From CAYMTN01 sp964393335 (GTDB lineage: Bacteria > Chloroflexota > Anaerolineae > Aggregatilineales > Aggregatilineaceae): 21,604 nucleotides of DNA. Numbering within the stretch: the first letter of the stretch is position 1; the number at the start of each line of letters is the position of its first letter. The position numbers were made by a program, and so were the translations under genes. The notes under the pieces are model-generated. The model saw only the letters and a program-made list of their open reading frames with translations. It ran no database searches and had not been told where the DNA came from. Positions 7,813 to 14,900 of this stretch are shown in pieces. Where the stretch lies: positions 1 through 21,604 of the forward strand of contig CAYMTN010000075.1 of NCBI GenBank assembly GCA_964393335.1, in the 5' to 3' direction.

Positions 7813-8427
7813 ATGTCTGACTCCAATCATGATGCTGAGTTGGTCGCGCGGCTACAGGCCGGCGATCAGGCGGCGTATGCGCAACTGGTGGACGAAAACG
7901 CCAGCCGGATTTATCGTCTGGCGCTGCGGATGATGGGCAACGAAGCGGATGCGGAAGACGTGCTGCAAGAGACGTTCCTGAACGCATTCAAAGCCATCGA
8001 CCGGTTTGAGGCGCGTTCCAGCCTGAGCACGTGGCTGTACCGGATCGCGAGTAATGCCGCGTTGATGCGTCTGCGCCGCAAAGAACCCGACCAGGTATCG
8101 GTTGACGAGCCGCTGGAACGTGACGACGGTGATTTGCTTCCGCGCCAGCTTTTTGACTTCTGCTGCCTGCCGGAAGAAGACCTGCTGCGGGATGAGGCGC
8201 GCGAAGAAATGGCGCGCGCGGTTGAGGAGCTACCCGCGACGCTGCGCAGCGTGTTTGTGATGCGCGACATCGAGGGCCTGTCAACCGAAGAAACGGCCAA
8301 CGCGTTGGATTTGTCGATTTCGGCGGTGAAAAGCCGCCTGATGCGCGCGCGGCTCAAACTGCGCGAGCGCTTGAGTCACTATTTTTCGCAAGGGCCAGTG
8401 ATCAGCGAGGCGAGGCATTCAGAATGA
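7813..8427 (+). CDS. ECF-type RNA polymerase sigma factor
   Basis: A 204-residue sigma-70 family protein of the extracytoplasmic-function group, having only regions 2 and 4. Region 2 spans about 20-90 (YRLALRMMGNEADAEDVLQE, then FEARSSLSTWLYRIASN). Region 4 spans about 130-187 (LPATLRSVFVMRDIEGLSTE, then AVKSRLMRARLKLRERL), the helix-turn-helix that reads the -35 element. The linker between them contains a vicinal cysteine pair, C117-C118 (LFDFCCLPEED). Its stop overlaps the start of the anti-sigma gene by 4 bases (ATGA), the usual arrangement for a sigma/anti-sigma couple. The ATG at 7813 is preceded by AAGAGAG. Confidence 0.95.
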   Translation: MSDSNHDAELVARLQAGDQAAYAQLVDENASRIYRLALRMMGNEADAEDVLQETFLNAFKAIDRFEARSSLSTWLYRIASNAALMRLRRKEPDQVSVDEPLERDDGDLLPRQLFDFCCLPEEDLLRDEAREEMARAVEELPATLRSVFVMRDIEGLSTEETANALDLSISAVKSRLMRARLKLRERLSHYFSQGPVISEARHSE

Positions 8428-8714
8428 GCACACCGCATCCAGACAGTCACGACCACGAAGCATGCCGCCGCTATTTGAGCACGCTGTCGGATTACGCGGA
8501 CGGTACGTTGAGCGACGACCTGTGCCAGGAGCTTGAAGCGCACATGGCGACATGTGAAAACTGCCGGATCGTCGTCAATACGCTGTCGAAAACGATCATG
8601 CTCTACCGGCAAATGCCGGAGCCGGAGATACCTCACGCCGTGGAAGAACGGCTCTACAAAGTGCTCAACCTGCAAGACTATTACATGTCGCCGGGCGAAA
8701 ACACGGCACCCTGA
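8424..8714 (+). CDS. Soluble zinc-finger anti-sigma factor (ZAS type)
   Basis: A 96-residue protein with the zf-HC2/ZAS pattern: H11, then H40-x3-C44-x2-C47 (EAHMATCENCR), with extra cysteines at 14 and 34. There is no transmembrane segment, so it should act in the cytoplasm. It would bind and hold the ECF sigma factor encoded by the overlapping gene upstream. Soluble ZAS proteins of this architecture (e.g. RsrA) release their sigma on thiol oxidation of the Zn-binding cysteines; that this one is redox-sensing is an inference, supported by the glutaredoxin gene immediately downstream. The C-terminal part (res. 60-96) shows no recognised domain. Confidence 0.88.
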   Translation: MSTPHPDSHDHEACRRYLSTLSDYADGTLSDDLCQELEAHMATCENCRIVVNTLSKTIMLYRQMPEPEIPHAVEERLYKVLNLQDYYMSPGENTAP

Positions 8715-8733
8715 CGGGCGCGGCGGCGATCTT

Positions 8734-8762
8734 GAAACTTTGTGGCACCGGTTTGCATCAAA
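8734..8762 (+). promoter_or_regulatory. Candidate ECF-type promoter before the glutaredoxin gene
   Basis: GAAACTT at 8734-8740 resembles the 'GAAC' -35 element used by many ECF sigma factors. It is followed after 17 bases by TCAAA (8758-8762), about 48 bases before the glutaredoxin start. It is a weak match to one known ECF promoter type and rests on a single site. Confidence 0.25.
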
Positions 8763-8809
8763 CAATCACGATGGCATTGATGGGTGAGAGTCAATTTTCG
8801 TGAGGAACT

Positions 8810-9076
8810 ATGCCAAGAGAACAAGACACGGTCAAAAAGAAACAAAAACGCGTGATCATCTTCAGCACGCCGACGTGCTCGCACTGCAATCACGCCAAAC
8901 GGTATTTGCGTGAGCGCGGCGTCCGCTTTCGTGACGTGGACGTGAGCCGGGACGCTGCCGCCGCGCGGGACATGGTACGGCGCAGCGGCCAGCAGGGCGT
9001 GCCGGTGATCGACATCGGCGGGCGGATTGTCGTCGGGTTTAACAAGCCGGAAGTTGACCGGCTGCTTGATCTGTAG
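8810..9076 (+). CDS. Glutaredoxin-like protein
   Basis: An 88-residue thioredoxin-fold protein of the NrdH/Grx group. The active site is C23-S-H-C26 in FSTPTCSHCNHAK. The cis-proline is P65 (GVPVIDIGG), and the C-terminal GFNKPEVDRLL helix is typical. It should reduce or exchange disulfides in the cytoplasm; the CSHC dipeptide differs from the classical CPYC of glutaredoxins. The first ~13 residues are a Lys-rich extension (VKKKQKR). The ATG follows TGAGGA. It sits 95 bases after the anti-sigma gene in the same direction and could be a target of that sigma factor. Confidence 0.92.
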   Translation: MPREQDTVKKKQKRVIIFSTPTCSHCNHAKRYLRERGVRFRDVDVSRDAAAARDMVRRSGQQGVPVIDIGGRIVVGFNKPEVDRLLDL

Positions 9077-9124
9077 AACTGCCGCGTGCTCCCACTGGCA
9101 CGCGTGACCGGTTGATCACACACG

Positions 9125-9160
9125 AACAGGCGATCTGTAACACGGGATCGCCTGTTTGCG
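9125..9160. terminator. Bidirectional terminator between glutaredoxin and rhodanese genes
   Basis: An 11-bp perfect stem (AACAGGCGATC at 9125-9135, GATCGCCTGTT at 9146-9156) is followed on the plus strand by TTTGCGTT. The two genes are convergent, so one hairpin can serve both. An outer CACGAA/TTCGTG pairing extends it. Confidence 0.65.
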
Positions 9161-9179
9161 TTCGTGCGGTTTGCAGCGA

Positions 9180-9602
9180 TCAGGGCGTGTACGGCGCGAC
9201 GGGCAGATTGGCCCGCAGCCATGCCTGGATGCCGCCGTCGATGTTGATCACGTGGGGATAACCGAGCCTGATCAGGCTCCCGGCAGCTATAACGCTGCGA
9301 TTGCCGCTGTTGCAGATCACAAAAATCTCTTTGTCTTTGGGCAGCTCATTCGGGGCGCGCTGGTCGAATTGGGGCAAGGGGATCAGCGCCGCGCCGACCG
9401 GGATGCCGGTAGCAGCCCACTCGTCCGGGTTGCGCACATCCACGATGATCGCGTTGTCGCTCTGGCTGAAGCGCGTGTAGGCGGTCTGCACGTCCAGGGT
9501 CGTGAATGTGCTGGTTTTTTTGTTATCATCCGACCCGCAGGCGGCAGCGAACAGCGCTACGACAATCAGCAGGGCGATCAGGACACCATACCGTTTTCGC
9601 AT
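9180..9602 (-). CDS. Lipoprotein rhodanese-like sulfurtransferase
   Basis: A 140-residue single-domain rhodanese anchored outside the membrane. A signal peptide (RKR, then a hydrophobic core at 7-20) ends at A-A-A-C22, a lipobox with an atypical Ala at -3. The rhodanese domain shows IIVDVRNPDEW (52-62), and the active-site loop C97-N-S-G-N-R-S103 matches the CxxGxR pattern. It could transfer sulfane sulfur or act as a thiol switch on the outer face of the membrane; the substrate is unknown. The start follows AAGGAG with 10 bases spacing. It lies 20 bases after the nucleotidyltransferase stop, so the two are likely co-transcribed, though their functions have no obvious link. Confidence 0.9.
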   Translation of the reverse strand: MRKRYGVLIALLIVVALFAAACGSDDNKKTSTFTTLDVQTAYTRFSQSDNAIIVDVRNPDEWAATGIPVGAALIPLPQFDQRAPNELPKDKEIFVICNSGNRSVIAAGSLIRLGYPHVINIDGGIQAWLRANLPVAPYTP

Positions 9603-9622
9603 CTTGAAAAAACTCCTTCATG

Positions 9623-10603
9623 TCAAATCGATTCAGTTTCAGCAATTCGCACGCGCCGGTCGATGATCTCGCCGTGACAGTGCTCACCGGCGGGCACCGT
9701 CGCACCGCTTAAGACAACCGTATCTTCGAGCACGGCCTCAGGACCGATGGTCGCGCCGGATTCAAGGTACACGTTGGGGCCGATGCGCGCCGCCTGCCCG
9801 ACCGTCACGTTGGGGTCGATGCGGACCGGCGGGACGATGTGCACCGTGCCGGGAATCTCACTGAGGATGTGCGTATCGCGACCTTCCTGCAAAAACTGGC
9901 GGTTGATCGCCAGTAAATCCAGTTCGTTGGTAAGGTGCAGCCGCCAGTCGGTGATCACGTAGCTGACTTTCTGCCCGTCTTGAATGCCGATATGGATGCC
10001 GGTGGCGATTTCGCGCTCACCGCGCGCTGAGACCTTCACGCGCGGCAGGTAGTCGAAAATGCGGAGGCCAAACGCGTACAGCATGATGCCCGCATACGAC
10101 CCGCACGGTTGATCGGGTTTTTCTTCGATGGCCGTGATCAAATCGCCTTCGATCACCACGCCGGACGAACGACGAATCTGCTCCGGGGTGGCGGGCAGCA
10201 GGCTGAGGGTCGCCATGTGGTCCTCGCCCCGGTTGAAGGTATCGATCAGGTTTTTGACGTGACCGGGTGAGGTCAGGTTATCGACCGACGTCAGCAGAAA
10301 CGGCCCGTCGAGATGGTGGGCGGCCAGCAGCAGCGCGTCAACCGTGCCGGTCGGGATGCCCTGAAGCACGAACTTGATCTCGGCGTCAGGATACCACGAA
10401 CTGCTAAGATAGGAGGCAATAGCGCCTTCGTGTTCGCCAATGACGACCACAAACCGTTTAATCCCGGCGTCTCTCATACGATCCATGATACGTGCCATGA
10501 TCGGTTTGCCCAACACCGGGAGCATCGACTTCGGGCGATCTTTGGTCAGCAGTCCAAGCCGCGTGCCGCGCCCGGCTGCCAGGATTACCGCTTGCTGGAT
10601 CAC
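9623..10603 (-). CDS. Sugar-phosphate nucleotidyltransferase with left-handed beta-helix tail
   Basis: A 326-residue NTP-transferase. The N-terminal Rossmann-like domain carries the signature G11-R-G-T-R-L and the following D22-R-P-K25 (the GxGTR..PK pattern of RmlA/ManC/GlmU-type enzymes). A region from about 250 to 315 has hexapeptide-like repeats (IDPNVTVGQAARIGPNVYLE, then SGATIGPEAVLEDTVVLSGA), forming a short left-handed beta-helix. It should make an NDP-sugar from a sugar-1-phosphate and NTP for cell-surface glycan synthesis; the exact sugar and nucleotide cannot be told from sequence alone. The start is GTG at 10603, with AGGGG 11 bases upstream. No glycan-synthesis genes adjoin it, but a GT4 gene lies at 19932. 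Confidence 0.9.
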   Translation of the reverse strand: MIQQAVILAAGRGTRLGLLTKDRPKSMLPVLGKPIMARIMDRMRDAGIKRFVVVIGEHEGAIASYLSSSWYPDAEIKFVLQGIPTGTVDALLLAAHHLDGPFLLTSVDNLTSPGHVKNLIDTFNRGEDHMATLSLLPATPEQIRRSSGVVIEGDLITAIEEKPDQPCGSYAGIMLYAFGLRIFDYLPRVKVSARGEREIATGIHIGIQDGQKVSYVITDWRLHLTNELDLLAINRQFLQEGRDTHILSEIPGTVHIVPPVRIDPNVTVGQAARIGPNVYLESGATIGPEAVLEDTVVLSGATVPAGEHCHGEIIDRRVRIAETESI

Positions 10604-10670
10604 GATCTGACTAACCCCTCTTCAACATGGCTGGTGCTCTTTCGCCAGCTCCATCCCATTTAGCACGGTG

Positions 10671-10679
10671 ATTATAGCA
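10671..10679 (-). promoter_or_regulatory. Extended -10 promoter for the nucleotidyltransferase-rhodanese unit
   Basis: On the minus strand, TGCTATAAT is a perfect -10 hexamer with the TGn extension. No good -35 element is seen upstream, as is common for extended -10 promoters. It lies about 68 bases before the GTG start at 10603. Confidence 0.5.
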
Positions 10680-10787
10680 TGTTCGGGCGATCTGATCGGG
10701 CCTCCGGTGGATAGCATGATCCTGGGGGCGTTGTTATACTGTGAAAATGGCGGACGCGTCAATTAGCGGCGACAACGAGCGGCGACA

Positions 10788-11336
10788 ATGGATATCGAAA
10801 ACCTGGCTGAACAACTGCGCGATCCGGACCCACACGTGCGGGTGGCCACGCTGCGCATTCTGGCGATGGTGGAGGAAACCCGCGCGTTGGAGGCCGTCCG
10901 GTGGATTTTTCTGAACGATCCCGAACCGGGCGTGCGCGAGGTGGCGAACTGGGCGGGGCGTTTGATCTGGGCGGCCTACCAGCGCGGGCATTCGACGCAG
11001 CACGCCGTCGAAGCGCTCTTTGAGCGCCCGCTGCCACCCGAACACCAGGAGTTTTTTCTGGCATCACTGGGCCGTTTGGATTTGCGGCAGGCGAAAAATC
11101 GCGAAACGCAGCAGTACGCACAGGACCAGATGTTCCGACGGCAGTTGGATGATGCCATGCGGGGCGAGGTCGTGGCCGAAACGCCTGACGTGGTGACTGC
11201 GCCGCTGCCGCTGCCGCCGCCCGTGCCAGCGCTGCGCGACGACCTGCCGGAGGCGGCAGACAGCCTGGAACGGTTGGAAGACCTGGACGATGACGCCCTG
11301 CTGGATATCGGGCTGACCGAGTTGTTTCAGGAGTGA
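10788..11336 (+). CDS. HEAT-repeat-like protein 1
   Basis: A 182-residue protein not recognised as a known family beyond HEAT-like helices. Residues 5-65 hold two helical repeats (LRDPDPHVRVATLRILAMVE, then NDPEPGVREVANWAGRL) that align closely with the next two genes. The middle (66-130) is a charged helical stretch. A Pro/Leu-rich linker (138-148) leads to an acidic tail ending in LLDIGLTELFQE. HEAT repeats usually bind other proteins; the partner is unknown. The Shine-Dalgarno sequence is weak. A TATACT -10-like element at 10735-10740 could be the promoter. The stop overlaps the next gene's surroundings, giving a tight operon of three. Confidence 0.78.
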   Translation: MDIENLAEQLRDPDPHVRVATLRILAMVEETRALEAVRWIFLNDPEPGVREVANWAGRLIWAAYQRGHSTQHAVEALFERPLPPEHQEFFLASLGRLDLRQAKNRETQQYAQDQMFRRQLDDAMRGEVVAETPDVVTAPLPLPPPVPALRDDLPEAADSLERLEDLDDDALLDIGLTELFQE

Positions 11337-11341
11337 GCATC

Positions 11342-11659
11342 ATGGCCGATCCGTCACCGGCGCTGCGAACGTGGCTGGAACGCTTGAAGGCGTCGAAACC
11401 GACGGTACGTGAGGAGAGCATCCGGGCGCTGGAACTGCTGGGCGATACGGACGCTTTGCCCGCGCTGGCCGAGATATTCGCAACAGACCCCGAACCGGCG
11501 CTGCGGGCGCGGGCGCAGGCCGCCGGCAAGGCGATCTATTACGGCGCGATCCGGCAGAAGTTCGATACGCAGGGCGCGTCCGAGGAAGAACGGCAGCGGG
11601 CGGCGGAGATTCTGGCGCGCGCGCAGGCAAAACGAACGCGGGAACGGCGCAAGAAATGA
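11342..11659 (+). CDS. HEAT-repeat-like protein 2
   Basis: A 105-residue protein with two HEAT-like repeats in residues 5-65 (LKASKPTVREESIRALELLG, then TDPEPALRARAQAAGKAIYY), followed by a highly charged Arg/Glu/Lys helical tail (EEERQRAAEILARAQAKRTR and onward) that may be a coiled coil or a nucleic-acid-binding tail. I chose ATG 11342 because AGGAG lies 8 bases upstream; a GTG at 11333 in the same frame, overlapping the previous stop, has that same site too close. No enzymatic motif is seen. It is clearly a paralogue of its two neighbours. Confidence 0.75.
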   Translation: MADPSPALRTWLERLKASKPTVREESIRALELLGDTDALPALAEIFATDPEPALRARAQAAGKAIYYGAIRQKFDTQGASEEERQRAAEILARAQAKRTRERRKK

Positions 11660-11673
11660 CGCGAGGATGAGCG

Positions 11674-11730
11674 GTGATTGAGGGATCCATTCTGCTCGAA
11701 ACGGACCGGCTCACGATCCGGCCTTTGGTG
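11674..11730 (+). pseudogene. Vestigial 5' end of a GNAT acetyltransferase gene
   Basis: A GTG preceded by GAGGA with 6-base spacing opens a reading frame encoding EGSILLETDRLTIRPLV. This matches the usual N-terminal strand of RimJ/RimL-type GNAT acetyltransferases (LxTxRLxLRPL). The similarity stops after about 19 codons, and no acetyl-CoA-binding motif follows. The frame is open into the third HEAT-like gene. I read it as the remnant of a lost acetyltransferase gene; an alternative is that it is now the first part of a fused 106-residue protein. Confidence 0.5.
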
Positions 11731-11754
11731 CGTATCGCAGCGAGAGGAGTGATT

Positions 11755-11994
11755 ATGTCGGCGGTTGAGCGCATGATCGCCTATCACGTGGCGCGGCTGA
11801 AAGACAAAAATCCAGACGTGCGGCTGAAGTCGATTGAAGAACTGGTGCTGCTGGGCGCGTCCAGCGCCTTGAGCACGCTGGAGGAGCTGTACCGCACCGA
11901 TCCGGACAGCACGGTACGGGCTGCGGCGCAGAGGGCCGGTCGCGCCCTGTACCTCAGGCAAAAAAGCAGGGGCGACGACGGCACGCTCGGCTGA
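11755..11994 (+). CDS. HEAT-repeat-like protein 3
   Basis: A 79-residue protein made almost only of two HEAT-like repeats (LKDKNPDVRLKSIEELVLLG, then TDPDSTVRAAAQRAGRALYL). I chose ATG 11755 because AGAGGAGTG stands directly upstream and the similarity to the two preceding genes begins here. The same frame is open back to a GTG at 11674, and that upstream part resembles a GNAT N-terminus (see that entry). Last gene of the three-gene HEAT cluster; convergent to valS. Function unknown, probably protein binding. Confidence 0.72.
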   Translation: MSAVERMIAYHVARLKDKNPDVRLKSIEELVLLGASSALSTLEELYRTDPDSTVRAAAQRAGRALYLRQKSRGDDGTLG

Positions 11995-12024
11995 CCGCCC
12001 CCGGTCGGATGTCAGAGAACGGGC

Positions 12025-12052
12025 ATCTCTGGGTTACAGGGATGCCCGCTGC
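12025..12052. terminator. Hairpin between HEAT cluster and valS
   Basis: CGGGCATC and GATGCCCG form an 8-bp stem around a loop in the 70-base convergent gap. There is no T tract on either side, so intrinsic termination is uncertain. Confidence 0.35.
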
Positions 12053-12064
12053 TGCTGCCTGCGA

Positions 12065-14701
12065 TCAGCCCGGTAGGGCGGCGAGGCGTTCTTCGACGGC
12101 CTGGCGGCTGGCGGTCAACGATTCAAGCTTGCCGCGCTCGCGCTGGACCACGTCCGGCTTGGCCCTACTCACGAAGTTCTCGTTGTTCAGCAGGGCCTGC
12201 GTGCGCGTGATCTGCTGGGCGAGGTTGTCCAGTTCGCGGCTAAGACGCTCGCGCTCGGCGTTCAGATCGATCATATCAGCTAGCGGCACGTAGGCCGTCA
12301 CGTCGTCTGAGACGATAGTCGCGGCCTGGTCCGGCACGCTGGCACCGGAGTCCAGCAGGGCGACCTGCTCGACGTTGCACAGCCGCGAGAATACATCGCG
12401 GTAGGTGTCGATCAGGGCGCGGTGCGATCCGGCGTCAAACGTGGCGCGGATGCGATGGCTCGGCTCGACTTTGTACTCGGCACGCGCGTTGCGGATGCCG
12501 CGCACGAGGTCCATCAGGATGGCGAAATCCGCTTCAGCCGCCGGGTCGATCCGGCCCAGGGCGGCAGCGGGCCACTGCGCCATGATCAGCGGGCCTTCGC
12601 CTGTCGGCAGATAGCCCCAAATCTCCTCGGTGATGAACGGGATGTACGGGTGCAGCAGGCGCAGGCTCACGTTCAGGACGTAGGCGAGCATATCGAGCGT
12701 GCGGGCGCGGGCTTCGGCATCATCCCCGTACAGCGCGTTTTTGCTGATCTCCACGTACCAGTCGGCAAACTCGCTCCACAGGAAATCCAGAATCTGCCGC
12801 CCGGCTTCCCCGTACTGGCAGGTATCAAACAGGCGCTGGACGTTGATCACCAGCCCGGTCAGGCGGCTGAGAATCCAGCGGCCCGGCAGGTCCAGCGCGG
12901 CCCAATTCGGCTCGGCGCGCGGCGCGTACCCTTCCAGGTTGGACCACACGAAACGCGCCATCTGCCACAGCTTGTTGCAGAAATTTCGGCTGTACTCGAT
13001 GCGGCTTTCGGCCAGGTTCATGTCGTTGCCGGGCGAGCTGCCGGTCAGCAGCGTGAAGCGCAGCGCGTCGGCCCCGTATTTGTCCACGATCTCGATTGGA
13101 TCGATCACGTTGCCGTAGGACTTGCTCATTTTTCTTCCGCGCTCGTCTCTGACAAGCCCGTGCAGGTAGACGGTGTGGAAGGGGATGTCGTCCGTGAACC
13201 ACAGGCCCAACATGACCATACGCGCCACCCAAAAGAACAGGATGTCGTAGCCGGTTTCCATGATGTCGGTCGGGTAATAGCGGCGCAGGTCCGGCGTGTC
13301 GTCCGGCCAACCGAGCGTGCTGAACGGCCATAACCCGCTGCTGAACCACGTATCGAGCACGTCAGGGTCTTGCACGATGTTCGTGCTGCCGCAGTGCGCG
13401 CAGTGCGTGGGATCGTCGCGCGTCACGGTGATCTCGCCGCAGTCCGCGCAGTGCCACGCCGGGATACGGTGGCCCCACCACAACTGGCGGCTGATGCACC
13501 AATCCTCGATATTTTCCAGCCAGTTGAAGTACACGCGCTCGAAATGTTCCGGCACGATGCGGATACGCCCGTCCTGCACGGCGGCGACCGCTTTTTCGGC
13601 CAGCGGCTGGATGGTCACGAACCACTGCGTGCTGACCAGCGGCTCCACGATCTCACCCCCACGCTGCGAACGCGGCACGGCGTGGCGGTACGGCTCGACG
13701 CGGATCGTCAAGCCTGCCGCCTGCATGTCGGCCCACAGGTTCTTGCGCGCCTCGAAGCGGTCCTGCCCGGCGTATGGCCCGGCGTTGGCGTTGAGGGTGG
13801 CATCTTTGTTCATGATGTTGACGATCCGCAGCCCGTGCCGCTGGCCGATCTCGTAGTCGGCGGGGTCGTGGCCGGGCGTGATCTTCAACGCGCCGGTGCC
13901 GAACTCGCGATCCACGTAATCGTCCGCGATGATCGGAATCGGGCGGTTAAGCACCGGCACGAGGCAGTTTTTGCCGATATACGCCCGGTAGCGGTCATCG
14001 TCGGGATGCACGGCGACCGCCGTATCGCCCAGGATGGTTTCGGGGCGCGTGGTCGCCACCGGGATGCTGCCGCCGCCTTCCACCGGGTAATTGAAGTAAT
14101 ACAGGTGCCCGTCTTCTTCTTCGCGCTCCACTTCCAGGTCGCTGACGGCAGTTTGCAGGCCGGGCGACCAGTTGATCAGGCGCGGCCCGCGATAGATCAG
14201 GCCCTGTTCCCACAGCGTCACGAACGCCTCGCGCACTGCGTGGGAGAGGCCGTTATCCAGCGTGAACCGTTTGCGGTCCCAGTCACAGCTTGCGCCGAGG
14301 CGGCGAAGTTGTTCCTCGATGCGCCCGCCGTATTTTTCTTTCCATTCCCAGGTGCGGCGCAGGAATTCCTCGCGGCCTATGGCCTGGCGGCTGGTGCCTT
14401 CTTCGCGCAGCATGTTTTCGACCTGGAGCTGCGTGGCGATCCCGGCATGGTCGAAGCCGGGCACCCACAGCGACGCCCGCCCGCGCATCCGTTCGTAGCG
14501 GATCATCAGGTCTTCCAGGCTGACGAACATGGCGTGACCGTTGTGCAGCGCGCCGGTCACATTCGGCGGCGGGATGCTGATCACGAATGGATCGGCACCG
14601 GGGTTGGCCTCCGGCTTAAACCAGCCGTTTTGCACCCACCAGTCATAGAGGCGGGATTCGGCTTCATCAAACTCGAATGTTTTGGGCATTTCGGTTGTCA
14701 T
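12065..14701 (-). CDS. valS: Valyl-tRNA synthetase
   Basis: A class I aminoacyl-tRNA synthetase of about 878 residues that charges tRNA-Val. The HIGH motif appears as H53-N-G-H56 (PPPNVTGALHNGHAMF) and the KMSKS loop at 524-528. The CP1 editing domain has TTRPETILGD, and a zinc-knuckle pair CADC...CAHC lies near 420-440. The C-terminal arm is the coiled coil typical of ValRS (LSRELDNLAQQITRTQALLN). Tandem GTG (14704) and ATG (14701) codons stand behind GAGGG; ATG has the better spacing (6 bases) and is chosen. It lies 196 bases after the methyltransferase gene. That gap has no terminator or second T-box, so the Val T-box at 15680-15948 probably controls both genes. Confidence 0.97.
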   Translation of the reverse strand: MTTEMPKTFEFDEAESRLYDWWVQNGWFKPEANPGADPFVISIPPPNVTGALHNGHAMFVSLEDLMIRYERMRGRASLWVPGFDHAGIATQLQVENMLREEGTSRQAIGREEFLRRTWEWKEKYGGRIEEQLRRLGASCDWDRKRFTLDNGLSHAVREAFVTLWEQGLIYRGPRLINWSPGLQTAVSDLEVEREEEDGHLYYFNYPVEGGGSIPVATTRPETILGDTAVAVHPDDDRYRAYIGKNCLVPVLNRPIPIIADDYVDREFGTGALKITPGHDPADYEIGQRHGLRIVNIMNKDATLNANAGPYAGQDRFEARKNLWADMQAAGLTIRVEPYRHAVPRSQRGGEIVEPLVSTQWFVTIQPLAEKAVAAVQDGRIRIVPEHFERVYFNWLENIEDWCISRQLWWGHRIPAWHCADCGEITVTRDDPTHCAHCGSTNIVQDPDVLDTWFSSGLWPFSTLGWPDDTPDLRRYYPTDIMETGYDILFFWVARMVMLGLWFTDDIPFHTVYLHGLVRDERGRKMSKSYGNVIDPIEIVDKYGADALRFTLLTGSSPGNDMNLAESRIEYSRNFCNKLWQMARFVWSNLEGYAPRAEPNWAALDLPGRWILSRLTGLVINVQRLFDTCQYGEAGRQILDFLWSEFADWYVEISKNALYGDDAEARARTLDMLAYVLNVSLRLLHPYIPFITEEIWGYLPTGEGPLIMAQWPAAALGRIDPAAEADFAILMDLVRGIRNARAEYKVEPSHRIRATFDAGSHRALIDTYRDVFSRLCNVEQVALLDSGASVPDQAATIVSDDVTAYVPLADMIDLNAERERLSRELDNLAQQITRTQALLNNENFVSRAKPDVVQRERGKLESLTASRQAVEERLAALPG

Positions 14702-14713
14702 CACGTTCCCTCG

Positions 14714-14830
14714 TCATGCAGAACACATCAGGTCCGGTTGTGATGGGCGATGTGGGCCCACTGTTTTTTCGGGAATACACACGACGCGGCGTCCAACGCC
14801 GGTCTTACCGTCATTCGTAACAAGTGACAC
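14714..14830 (-). CDS. Possible 38-residue leader peptide before valS
   Basis: A GTG at 14830 follows AGGAGGTGAT (10 bases matching the complement of the 16S rRNA 3' end) with about 9 bases spacing, the strongest Shine-Dalgarno sequence in the window. It opens a 38-codon frame beginning MSLVTNDGKTGVGRRVV and ending in TGA 12 bases before the valS ATG. The peptide has five valines (4, 12, 16, 17, 24) and is unlike any family I know. The same ribosome site could instead start an 8-codon ORF at an ATG (14837). Its position suggests a leader peptide or translational coupling into valS, but it may be non-coding. Confidence 0.4.
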   Translation of the reverse strand: MSLVTNDGKTGVGRRVVCIPEKTVGPHRPSQPDLMCSA

Positions 14831-14900
14831 GACACATCACCTCCTCCAAGAACAGCTTTCAGCGATCAGCAGATCGGCCTCACGGGCCGGGTTGTTGAGG

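Noticed and set aside
13370..14743. 457-codon open frame on the plus strand antisense to valS
   Set aside because: valS is certain from its motifs. The antisense frame is rich in His, Arg and Ala, has no domain and is the usual shadow of a GC-rich gene.
14705..14900. A second T-box or terminator in front of valS
   Set aside because: No GGTGGTACCGCG-like core and no hairpin with a T tract is present; small GC hairpins only.
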